23,536 nt of DNA, from the NCBI GenBank assembly GCA_963716925.1, contig CAVQUX010000005.1:1-23536 (forward strand). Direction: 5' to 3'. The position numbers were made by a program, and so were the translations under genes. The notes below the pieces were generated by a model. That model saw only the letters and a program-made list of their open reading frames with translations, did not search any database and was not told where the DNA came from. This stretch comes from DAISKN01 sp963716925. GTDB taxonomy: Bacteria; Acidobacteriota; Vicinamibacteria; Marinacidobacterales; SMYC01. Positions 14,442-21,106 of the stretch are shown here, piece after piece. Positions within the stretch are counted from its first letter, which is position 1, and each line of letters opens with the position of its first letter.

Positions 14442-14510
14442 CTAGTCGGCGCAACGCCAGAGGCTCATGAGGCGGCGGGCGATGCGGAAGCGCCGGCAGG
14501 CGGGGCAGCG
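14442..14510 (-). pseudogene. SprT-like gene, copy 4: zinc-ribbon scrap
   Basis: Only the last 22 codons survive: RCPACRRFRIARRLMSLWRC followed by AD and a TAG stop. It matches the CPVC...CADC zinc ribbon of the intact gene at 6372, with the final Cys codon replaced by TAG. It is the part that copy 3 lacks, but both lie in the same orientation in an order that rules out a simple insertion splitting one gene. Confidence 0.75.
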
Positions 14511-14611
14511 AGGGAAACGTCGGTAATCGAAACCGGGACATGCACATCGCAATGGTACGAGGTCTAGTGACTACCGACCGGGTTCAAGAGCGATGCTACA
14601 ACGTGCCTGTC

Positions 14612-14890
14612 ATGCTGAAAGTCCAGGAAGTCCGCGCGCTTCCGGATTACAGGATTCAGGTGCGCTACCAGGATGGAGTCGAAGGCGAGGTCGACCTTTC
14701 TGAGTACGTCGGCAAAGGCGTCTTTTCTGCCTGGGAGGACCCGATATTCTTCGAAGGCGTGCACATATCTCCCCACGGAAGCATCGCCTGGAGTGATGAT
14801 ATCTAGCTCTGCGCCGACAGCATTTACCTGGAACTGACAGGCAGGAAGCCGGAGGATCTATTCCCTCGCGTCTCGGTTGCCCAGCCTTAG
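14612..14890 (+). pseudogene. DUF2442 protein with in-frame TAG
   Basis: MLKVQEVRALPDYRIQVRYQ, then EGEVDLSEYVGKGVFSAWED and GVHISPHGSIAWSDDI match DUF2442. At 14804-14806 a TAG replaces the codon that is normally Asp in the conserved I-D-L-C-A-D string; the family sequence then continues in frame, LCADSIYLELTGRKPEDLF, to a second TAG at 14888-14890. ATG 14612 is the family start, and upstream in-frame ATGs at 14540 and 14552 are unlikely. DUF2442 genes are paired with DUF4160 in TA-like modules, and here DUF4160 follows directly. The truncated product would be 64 residues. Confidence 0.78.
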
Positions 14891-14971
14891 ATGCCTGAGC
14901 TCAGCCGGTTCTACGGGATCGTGGTCCGAATGTTCTTCAACGATCATGGTCCTCCTCATTTCCACGCGTAG
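14891..14971 (+). pseudogene. DUF4160 protein, truncated after ~26 codons
   Basis: MPELSRFYGIVVRMFFNDHG and PPHFHA are the unmistakable start of DUF4160. A TAG (14969-14971) follows where the family continues with a Tyr-Gly segment, and no further DUF4160 sequence is visible downstream in any frame. The ATG abuts the DUF2442 read-through stop (TAGATG). It is a 5' fragment; the breakpoint lies between here and the palindrome at 15042. Confidence 0.75.
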
Positions 14972-15041
14972 CCTCGCCGCTGGCTTCACCGTGCCTTTCC
15001 TCGGGCCGCCGATGAGCGAGCTTCTCCATCGAGTGAATCTG

Positions 15042-15081
15042 GGGACAGGCACTCGTTTCGAGCGAAAGGAGTGCCTGTCCC
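15042..15081. repeat. REP-like 40-bp palindrome
   Basis: GGGACAGGCACTC (15042-15054) and GAGTGCCTGTCCC (15069-15081) are perfect 13-bp arms. The spacer itself pairs (TTTCG/CGAAA around AG), giving a nearly continuous cruciform with one G-G mismatch. It starts 7 nt past the stop of the minus-strand M23 gene, so it may also stop or protect that transcript, but no T-run follows. GGGACAGGCAC-type palindromes are, from memory, widely scattered in bacteria near REP-associated tyrosine transposases. Confidence 0.6.
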
Positions 15082-15087
15082 TCGTTC

Positions 15088-16530
15088 TCACGTCCAGCCC
15101 TTGGTCCACGAGCCCTGCCACACGGTGATGAAGCCGTTGCCGCCGGCCTTCAGCTTCAGCGTCTTCACCTCGCCGGTGCCCGCCTTGTAGACGACCACGT
15201 GGCCCTTGCCGTCGATGGTGAACGGCGAGAACGCGGTCCAAGGCTTCGTCCAGCTCAAGGTGGCGATGTTGTCGACGCCCTGACCCGCGGCCTTGAATTT
15301 CATGATCTTCGACTGGCCGGAAGCGGCCTTGTAGCCCAGGAGATATCTCGCTCCCTCGTGGGATATGGGAACGAGGTCCGTCCACCCTTTGGTCCACGAC
15401 CCGGACCATACCTGGTTGAGGGCGATGTCGTCGTCGCTTCCGGTGACGGTGTTGATCTCGACCTGTCCGCTTCCTCCTTTGTACAGGAGGAGGTACTGGG
15501 CGCTTCCGAGCTCGAAAGGCACGATTGACGTGCGGCCCTTGCCCCAGGTGCTTTGATAAACGCTCGACGATCCGTCTCCCGTCGGATGGACGCGGTCGAT
15601 GTTCGCATACCCGTGGAGGGAGTCGTAGGCGAGGAAGTACGGCTCGTTGTCGCGGGTGAAGGGTACGAAGTGGGTCCACCCGGCCCACCAGGTCCCGCTC
15701 GTCAGGGTCGTCACGCCCTCGCCCCAGAGGCTCAGCCGCAGGAATTTCACCTCGCCCGTCGACTGCTTGTAGACGATGGCGTGGGGGTGGCCGCCGCCCG
15801 GCTGGTAGAAGGGAATGAAATGAGTCCAGCCCCGGGTCCAGCTCCCGGTCCAGGTCGTGGTGACCCCGGCCCCGTCCGCGTCCATCCGCACGATCTTCGC
15901 GTCTCCCGTGGACGGCTTGTAAATAAGGTAGTAGCGCTCCCCGCTCTGGTTCCAGCCCAGAAAGGAGTTCCCGGCGCAGTTCAGGCTCGTGAGCTCCTCC
16001 GCATCGTCCGTGCCCCAGGTGCCGTAGGAGTCCAGGTTCCCGGCATGGGTGTCGATGGCGGCGCCGTTGAAACGGATCCGGACCGCGTCGTCGTCGGCCA
16101 GCTGCGAATAGTGGATGTGAACCGCGGTGGCGCCGCTGTTGCTCGTCCGGCCTATCTGCTCTCCCTGGGCGACGAGCTGCCCCACGCTCAGGGGCGGCTT
16201 CTCCTCGATGTGGATGTAGTGCGTCACCCAGCCGCCGCCGTGGTCGAGGTAGACGCGGTGCTCGCCGCCCGAAGTGGTGAAGACGTTCTGCACCGTTCCC
16301 GCGCTCGAGGCCAGGACCGGCTCGCCTTCGCTGATGTTGTTCCCATCATCGTCGCGCTCCGCCAGGTCGATGCTGTCCTGATCCGGCCAGTGCTCGTCAT
16401 AGGTCGAGGCGTCCCAGGTCTGGCCGCAGGGGACGGGCATTTGAAAGAACGGCCGCCGGCCGGCCGCCTGCGCCGGGGCTATCGCGGCGAGAGCCAGAAA
16501 CGAAGCGAATAGTGGTCGTTTGGTCGACAT
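15088..16530 (-). CDS. secreted M23-family peptidase with propeller-like repeat domain
   Basis: This 480-residue protein starts with a Sec signal peptide (MSTKRPLFASFLALAAIAPA, cleavage after AQA). The M23/LytM domain follows: a first His/Asp pair in EHWPDQDSIDLA, the EPVLASSAGTV strand, GGWVTHYIHIEE, and the closing HIHYSQL (HxH). M23 enzymes cut peptide bonds in peptidoglycan or bacterial peptides. Residues ~180-480 hold about six ~48-residue repeats (W-SGSWTKGWT--VPF ... YLL-YK--SG); the first and last are complementary half repeats, as in a propeller closed by mixed strands. ATG 16530 is chosen because GGAGG (16537-16541) lies 6 nt upstream; ATG 16536 touches that site and the longer ORF start at 16746 lacks one. 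It likely acts in the periplasm or outside the cell. Confidence 0.87.
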   Translation of the reverse strand: MSTKRPLFASFLALAAIAPAQAAGRRPFFQMPVPCGQTWDASTYDEHWPDQDSIDLAERDDDGNNISEGEPVLASSAGTVQNVFTTSGGEHRVYLDHGGGWVTHYIHIEEKPPLSVGQLVAQGEQIGRTSNSGATAVHIHYSQLADDDAVRIRFNGAAIDTHAGNLDSYGTWGTDDAEELTSLNCAGNSFLGWNQSGERYYLIYKPSTGDAKIVRMDADGAGVTTTWTGSWTRGWTHFIPFYQPGGGHPHAIVYKQSTGEVKFLRLSLWGEGVTTLTSGTWWAGWTHFVPFTRDNEPYFLAYDSLHGYANIDRVHPTGDGSSSVYQSTWGKGRTSIVPFELGSAQYLLLYKGGSGQVEINTVTGSDDDIALNQVWSGSWTKGWTDLVPISHEGARYLLGYKAASGQSKIMKFKAAGQGVDNIATLSWTKPWTAFSPFTIDGKGHVVVYKAGTGEVKTLKLKAGGNGFITVWQGSWTKGWT

Positions 16531-16536
16531 CGTCAT

Positions 16537-16541
16537 CCTCC
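16537..16541 (-). promoter_or_regulatory. Shine-Dalgarno sequence of the M23 gene
   Basis: GGAGG on the minus strand ends 6 nt before ATG 16530 and directly abuts ATG 16536, which decides in favour of 16530. Confidence 0.6.
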
Positions 16542-16621
16542 CTGGCATAAGGAACGTCGCGAAGGCGCGATCCCCCTCATCGGGAAAGGCGGAACGGCTA
16601 GGTGAAGGGCCTCTGTCCTCG

Positions 16622-16780
16622 AACAGAACGGCGGCCGCGACGACGCTCGTGAGGACCGCCGACCCCTCCGCACGTTTGAGGAGTTCGCGGCCGTCAACCT
16701 CATCTCGAATGGGCGGGTCGAGATGTCCTCGGGCGTGGGCGTTCAACGAGCATTTTCCGCTCTTCGGCTACGACCTGCAG
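16622..16780 (+). pseudogene. LLM-class flavin-dependent oxidoreductase fragment
   Basis: Three frames give consecutive pieces of a luciferase-like monooxygenase: TAAATTLVRTADP, then RTFEEFAAVNLISNGRVEM, then AFNEHFPLFGYDLQ. The family reads roughly AVTVLSS-DPVR-FEEFA-LDLLS-GRAEI ... ESFPLFGYDL, so about 50 internal residues of a ~300-residue enzyme remain, with shifts near 16668 and 16736. No start or C-terminus is present. It occupies the intergenic space between the M23 gene and the kinase promoter and must be an old deletion relic. Confidence 0.6.
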
Positions 16781-16825
16781 GGCGTTCCTCTTTCTTGCGC
16801 AGTGCCGCCAGCGAGCGGACGGGGA

Positions 16826-16831
16826 TAGAAT
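16826..16831 (+). promoter_or_regulatory. -10-like TAGAAT upstream of the kinase
   Basis: TAGAAT, inside GGGGATAGAATAC, is identical to the hexamer before the Uma2 gene, but here it lies 52 nt ahead of the start codon, leaving a normal leader. The -35 region is weak. Confidence 0.35.
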
Positions 16832-16883
16832 ACTCTTCGCGTCCCCGGACCGACATGATGGCCGCCACCACGAGAGCGTCCTT

Positions 16884-19625
16884 ATGACCCTGGCCGCCGG
16901 AACGCGTCTCGGCGCGTACGAGATTCTTGGCTCTCTGGGCGCCGGAGGTATGGGGGAGGTCTATCGCGCCTCGGACACCAGGCTGAAGCGCGAGGTGGCG
17001 ATCAAGGTCCTCCCGGAAGCGTTCGCGCGCGACGCGGAGAGGATGAAGCGCTTCGAGCGGGAGGCGCAGGTTCTGGCGTCGCTCAATCACCCGAACGTGG
17101 CATCGATCTATGGAATCGAAGAGGCCGACGGAGCACGCGCCCTGGTGCTGGAGCTGGTGGAAGGCCCGACTCTCGCGGAGCGCATTGTGTCGGGAGCGCT
17201 CCCTGTCGACGAGGCCCTCCGCATCGCGTCCCAAATCGCGCACGGGCTCGAGGCGGCGCACGAGAAAGCGGTTGTCCATCGGGATCTCAAGCCCGCGAAC
17301 GTGAAGCTGACGAGCGATGGAGACGTGAAGATCCTGGACTTCGGTCTCGCGAAGGCTCTGGAGGTGGAGCCGCCTCGCGTCGACGAGAGTATTTCACCGA
17401 CACTGACGAGAGCGACGCAGCCGGGAGTCCTTCTGGGGACGGCGGCGTACATGAGCCCGGAGCAGGCGAAGGGGAAGCCCGCGGACCGGCGCGCGGACGT
17501 GTGGGCGTTCGGGGTGGTCCTGTACGAGATGCTGTCCGGGAAGCGCGCCTTCGCGGGCGAGGATGTCTCGGACACTCTCGCGCACGTTCTGACCAAGGAG
17601 CCGGACTGGAGCGCGCTCCCTGCCGGGCTTCCGGTGCGGATCCGATCGCTGCTCACGCGCTGCCTGACGAAGGATCCCAAGCAGAGGCTCCAGGCGATCG
17701 GCGAAGCGCGCATCGCGGTCGAGGCTCGAGAGTCCTTGGCCCCTGATCTGAGCGCGACTGCTTCGCCGGCGTGGCGACGGGCCTTGCCGTGGGCTCTCTC
17801 TGGCGGTCTCCTGGGAGCTGCGGTAGTGATGAGCTTCTCGGCGCCCTGGCGCTCCTCTCCGCGAGAGGCGCCTGTGCGAGTTTCCGCCGAGCTTGGTGCC
17901 GACGTGTCGCTCTTCACCGACTTCAGCACCGCCGCAGTCCTCTCGCCGGATGGTGCGGTCCTTGCTTTCGTGGCGACGAAGAGCGCCGGTGCGACGCGAC
18001 AGATCTACATCCGAAGGCTCGATGAGCTCGCGGCCTCTCCTCTTCCAGGGACCGAAGGTGCTGCGGGCCCGTTCTTCTCCCCCGACGGAGAATGGATTGC
18101 GTTTTTCGCCGGAGGCAAGCTGAAGAAAATCTCGGTCTCCGGGGGGGCGAGCGTCACACTCGCAGACACCGTAAGCGGCTCCAGCGGGACGTGGGCGGAG
18201 GACGGAACGATCGTCTTCCAGCCCAGCGGCGGGCCTGGCGTGAGCTTGCATCGAGTCTCTGCGGCTGGAGGGATCGCAGCGCCGGTCACGACACTCGAGC
18301 CGGGTGAGGTGGTTCAGCGCTTCCCCCAGGTGCTTCCCGGGGGCAAGGCGCTGCTCTACACGAGTCACCAAAGCCAGGCGAGCTTCGACAACGCAAACCT
18401 CGTAGTGCAGCCGCTGCCGGCGGGTGCGCGCAGGGTGGTGCAGAAGGGTGGTTATCATGGCCGGTATCTCGGCAGCGGTCACCTGGTCTACATCCGGGAG
18501 GGGACGCTGTTCGCCGCGCCCTTCGATCCGGACCGTCTGGAGCTGACCGGGCCGCCCGTTCCCGCCGTCGAGGGCGTGATTGCCAACCCCTTCGGGGGCG
18601 CAGCGCAGTTCGCGTTCTCGGGCAATGGAACGCTCGCGTACCTCTCCGGAGAAAGTGTCAGCATGAGCGCACCCATCCACTGGATGGACCGGGAGGGGAA
18701 GACAACGCCCTTGCGGTCCGTGCCTGCGAACTGGAGCAACCTCTCATTCTCTCCGGATGGCCAGCGGCTCGCCGTGCAGATCCACGATGGCAAGCAGGAC
18801 GACGTGTGGATCTACGAATGGGCGCGCGACACGCTCACCCGCTTGACGGTCGATGACGCGGACGACGGCTGGCCGGTCTGGACTCCGGATGGCCACCGCA
18901 TCGCGTTCAGCTCGACCCGGGGCGACGGGGTGACGCTCAACCTCTACTGGCAGCGCGCGGATGGGACGGGCGAGCCCGAGCGCCTCTCCGACAGCAAGCA
19001 TACTCAGTGGGCTGGGTCCTGGCACCCAGGCGGGAAGTTTCTGGCCTTCTTCGAGCGCAACCTGCAATCCGTTTCCCCGACTTCGCAGCAGTTTTCCCTC
19101 TCGGACGTCATGATCCTGCCGATGGAAGGGGACGAGACGTCGGGTTGGAAGCCCGGAAAACCCGTCGGCTTGGTGATGGATGCCTACGCTCAACACCATC
19201 CTACGTTCTCGCTCGACGGGCGATGGCTTGCCTACCAATCGAACGAGAGCGGGCGATTCGAAGTGTACGTGCGCCCGTTTCCGGGACCGGGCGCGAGGCG
19301 TCAGATCTCGAATGGCGGCGGCGCCCATCCGACCTGGTCGCGAGCTGAGCCCGAGCTCTTCTACAACGAGAACCAGAGAATCATGATCGTTCCGTACACG
19401 GCGGCGGGGGATTCGTTCGCCGCCGAGAATCCCCGCCTCTGGTCCGAGGGGCGATTCAGGAGATCGGCGGCGCTTCAGTACCGGCCTTTCGACCTGCACC
19501 CCGACGGTAAGCGCTTCGCGCTTGCCTTGCCCACGGAGGCGGAGAACGCCCAACAGGACAAAATCGTCCTCGTCTTCAACTTCTTCGACGAGCTCCGGCG
19601 CATCGCGCCGACAGGAAAGCGATGA
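16884..19625 (+). CDS. membrane serine/threonine protein kinase with PD40 propeller sensor domain
   Basis: This 913-residue intact protein starts with a Hanks-type kinase: glycine loop GSLGAGGMGEV (16-26), AIK lysine 41, HRDLKPAN (132-139), DFGLA (152-156), GTAAYMSPEQA and DVWAFGVVLYEMLSGKRAF. A membrane span (about 300-320, ALSGGLLGAAVVMSF) leads to a C-terminal TolB/PD40-like propeller with repeats such as FSPDGEWIAFF, FSPDGQRLAVQ, WTPDGHRIAFSS and FSLDGRWLAYQSNESGRFEV. The kinase would be cytoplasmic and the propeller periplasmic, so it probably couples an envelope signal to phosphorylation. This architecture is greatly expanded in Acidobacteriota. ATG 16884 is preferred because the conserved T-LG-YEI-G-LG start follows. 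A short upstream ORF (16855-16887) overlaps it by ATGA. It has no kinase-substrate neighbour. Confidence 0.93.
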   Translation: MTLAAGTRLGAYEILGSLGAGGMGEVYRASDTRLKREVAIKVLPEAFARDAERMKRFEREAQVLASLNHPNVASIYGIEEADGARALVLELVEGPTLAERIVSGALPVDEALRIASQIAHGLEAAHEKAVVHRDLKPANVKLTSDGDVKILDFGLAKALEVEPPRVDESISPTLTRATQPGVLLGTAAYMSPEQAKGKPADRRADVWAFGVVLYEMLSGKRAFAGEDVSDTLAHVLTKEPDWSALPAGLPVRIRSLLTRCLTKDPKQRLQAIGEARIAVEARESLAPDLSATASPAWRRALPWALSGGLLGAAVVMSFSAPWRSSPREAPVRVSAELGADVSLFTDFSTAAVLSPDGAVLAFVATKSAGATRQIYIRRLDELAASPLPGTEGAAGPFFSPDGEWIAFFAGGKLKKISVSGGASVTLADTVSGSSGTWAEDGTIVFQPSGGPGVSLHRVSAAGGIAAPVTTLEPGEVVQRFPQVLPGGKALLYTSHQSQASFDNANLVVQPLPAGARRVVQKGGYHGRYLGSGHLVYIREGTLFAAPFDPDRLELTGPPVPAVEGVIANPFGGAAQFAFSGNGTLAYLSGESVSMSAPIHWMDREGKTTPLRSVPANWSNLSFSPDGQRLAVQIHDGKQDDVWIYEWARDTLTRLTVDDADDGWPVWTPDGHRIAFSSTRGDGVTLNLYWQRADGTGEPERLSDSKHTQWAGSWHPGGKFLAFFERNLQSVSPTSQQFSLSDVMILPMEGDETSGWKPGKPVGLVMDAYAQHHPTFSLDGRWLAYQSNESGRFEVYVRPFPGPGARRQISNGGGAHPTWSRAEPELFYNENQRIMIVPYTAAGDSFAAENPRLWSEGRFRRSAALQYRPFDLHPDGKRFALALPTEAENAQQDKIVLVFNFFDELRRIAPTGKR

Positions 19626-19736
19626 CCCTTTAGCGCGCGCGAGCGCTGAATCTCCTCCGCGAGCTGGGTCCCAGTGGCTGGGGTGGTTGGCCTACCCCAT
19701 GGAGTCGCCGCGCCCAGGGAGGATCTGCAGCCTCCT

Positions 19737-19768
19737 TTTCGTCTCTCTGAGGCGAAGGGAGGTAGAAT
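19737..19768 (+). promoter_or_regulatory. Uma2 promoter with TCGTCTCTCT motif
   Basis: TTTCGTCTCTCT ends at 19748, GAAGGGAGG follows, and TAGAAT lies at 19763-19768, 6 nt before ATG 19775. The arrangement and spacing repeat those at 7213-7246. The close ATG indicates a leaderless transcript; the GGGAGG is too far from and wrongly placed for the start codon if transcription begins after TAGAAT. Confidence 0.45.
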
Positions 19769-19774
19769 GTCATC

Positions 19775-20371
19775 ATGCCGAGGGCACTCGAGAGCGTCGC
19801 GCTGCGCCGCTTCACGGTCGAGGAATACCATCGAATGGCAGAGACGGGCATCCTCGGTCCTGACGAACGTGTCGAGCTCGTCCGCGGGGTCATTCGCGAG
19901 ATGAGCCCCAAGAACTGGGCTCACGTAATCGCCACGAGATCAGTTTTTCTGCAGCTGGAGAGTGCGCTTCGAGGTAGGGCGAGCGTCTATTTCGAGGCTC
20001 CGCTCACAGCCGACCCGATCGATTCGGAGCCGGAACCGGACGTGCTCGTATGCTCGAACCCGGATGAACTGGCCTATCGATCGCCGCGAACCAAGCCGCT
20101 TCTGGTCATCGAGGTCGCGGACTCATCTCTGGAATATGACATTGGGGAGAAGGCGACGCTCTACGCGGAAGCGGGCGTCCCGGAGTACTGGGTCGTGAAT
20201 CTCATCGGGCGGTCCCTCGTCATCTTTCGAAAGCCGCTGAATGGAGCGTACCGCGAATCCTTCTCGCTGGATGAGAAGGCGCGGGTCACGCCGGAAGCGT
20301 GGCCTGAAATGTCCTTCGACGTATTCGCCTTCCTTCCGCCGGCGAAGCCCAGGTCCGACGAAGCCCCTTAG
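19775..20371 (+). CDS. Uma2-family (DUF820) predicted endonuclease
   Basis: This intact 198-residue protein has the full Uma2/DUF820 signature: FTVEEYHRMAETGIL, DERVELVRGVIREMSP, EPEPDVLVCS (D89), LLVIEVADSS (E113), EYDIGEKATLYAEAGVPEYW. The D...E-x-A pattern is the PD-(D/E)XK-type metal site. The family is very numerous in cyanobacteria and Acidobacteriota and its biological role is unknown. Its promoter lies just 6 nt upstream. It follows the kinase by about 150 bp and is convergent with the TA pair at 20430. The usual length is 180-200 residues, so it is complete. Confidence 0.9.
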   Translation: MPRALESVALRRFTVEEYHRMAETGILGPDERVELVRGVIREMSPKNWAHVIATRSVFLQLESALRGRASVYFEAPLTADPIDSEPEPDVLVCSNPDELAYRSPRTKPLLVIEVADSSLEYDIGEKATLYAEAGVPEYWVVNLIGRSLVIFRKPLNGAYRESFSLDEKARVTPEAWPEMSFDVFAFLPPAKPRSDEAP

Positions 20372-20429
20372 GGTTGCGCCCTCTCCCAACCTGGAGCTCG
20401 TCAGGCGGCCGGGGCCGGCCGACTCGACT

Positions 20430-20744
20430 TCAGGGCCCGTAGGCGGAGTCGTGGTCGGGGTGGAGCGAGACCAATCGCAGGAAGTCACCCTCCCGGTAGG
20501 CGATTGCGCGAGTCTTCTGGCTCAATCGGAGTGAATAGACCTTGGCGCCGTTGGGAGCCTTGAGGTGCTCGACCGCTTCCCAGCGGTAGCCGGTATGCCG
20601 ATACAGGTTGTTCCAGTCCAGCTCGCGAAGGCGGGCGAGTGAAGCGACGACCCGTCTCAACTCCAGAAGCTCGAGACGAAAGAACGCGTCCTGAAATTCC
20701 GGACTGTTGAGGTCCAGCCGGACGCGACTACTTGCGGCGGGCAC
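20430..20744 (-). CDS. RelE/HigB-like toxin
   Basis: This 104-residue protein has an alpha-helical N-terminus (FQDAFFRLELLELRRVVASL) and the RelE-like beta sheet: YRWEAVEHLKAPNGAKVYSL, RLSQKTRAIAYREGDFLRLV, ending SLHPDHDSAYGP. The RLSQKTRAIAYR and SLHPDHDSAY strings resemble mRNA-interferase toxins that bind the ribosome. It starts 17 nt inside the end of the upstream antitoxin-like gene, as expected for a TA operon. I assign the fold with moderate confidence; the exact subfamily is unclear. Confidence 0.65.
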   Translation of the reverse strand: MPAASSRVRLDLNSPEFQDAFFRLELLELRRVVASLARLRELDWNNLYRHTGYRWEAVEHLKAPNGAKVYSLRLSQKTRAIAYREGDFLRLVSLHPDHDSAYGP

Positions 20745-21039
20745 GACCCCTGGGCCTTGGCCTCCGCATCCGCCGCTTCATCAGCACCTCCATGTCCGTT
20801 TCTGCGGGTTCCGTTTCCGCAGCCCAGGCGAGGCCGCGCGCGATGCGGGATCGGTCGGGCTCCTCCAATGTCCACAACTGGCTCTCAGGCACCAGTGCGA
20901 CACGGGTAATCAGGATGCTTCCGTCCTCGCGGCGCTGGAGGCGCAAAGTCTTTCCCGCGTAGCTTTTTCCGAGGGAGATCTGCCCGCTCTTGCCCACTAC
21001 CTTGATCTCAGCGATCTCAGCTCCGCTCACGCGAGCCAT
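20728..21039 (-). CDS. AbrB-like antitoxin
   Basis: This 103-residue protein has an N-terminal swapped-hairpin AbrB-like segment: AEIKVVGKSGQISLGKSYAG, KTLRLQRREDGSILITRVAL. A linker and Arg-rich tail follow (EVLMKRRMRRPRPRGRARRK), which may bind nucleic acid. ATG 21039 is preferred to ATG 21054 because GGAGGA (21052-21047) lies 7 nt upstream of it and overlaps the other. A CATG-x-TA-x-CATG dyad (21063-21074) upstream may be its operator. It is the upstream partner of the RelE-like toxin. Confidence 0.65.
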   Translation of the reverse strand: MARVSGAEIAEIKVVGKSGQISLGKSYAGKTLRLQRREDGSILITRVALVPESQLWTLEEPDRSRIARGLAWAAETEPAETDMEVLMKRRMRRPRPRGRARRK

Positions 21040-21106
21040 AGGTCCGTCCTCCATCCTGCCGTCATGCTATCATGCCGGCGTGCCGCGGGCAACTTCGGCG
21101 GCGCCC

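Noticed and set aside
10120..14510. SprT copies 3 and 4 as one gene split by a 4.3-kb insertion
   Set aside because: Both are on the minus strand, but the C-terminal scrap lies upstream of the N-terminal part, so a simple insertion cannot explain them.
14804..14971. TAG recoding (stop codon readthrough) in DUF2442/DUF4160
   Set aside because: TAG terminates intact genes in the same window (HNH, DUF5615, BrnA, Uma2) without conserved extensions, so general reassignment is unlikely.
16531..16746. 72-codon N-terminal extension of the M23 ORF
   Set aside because: There is no ribosome site at 16746, and the extension would bury the clear signal peptide that follows ATG 16530.
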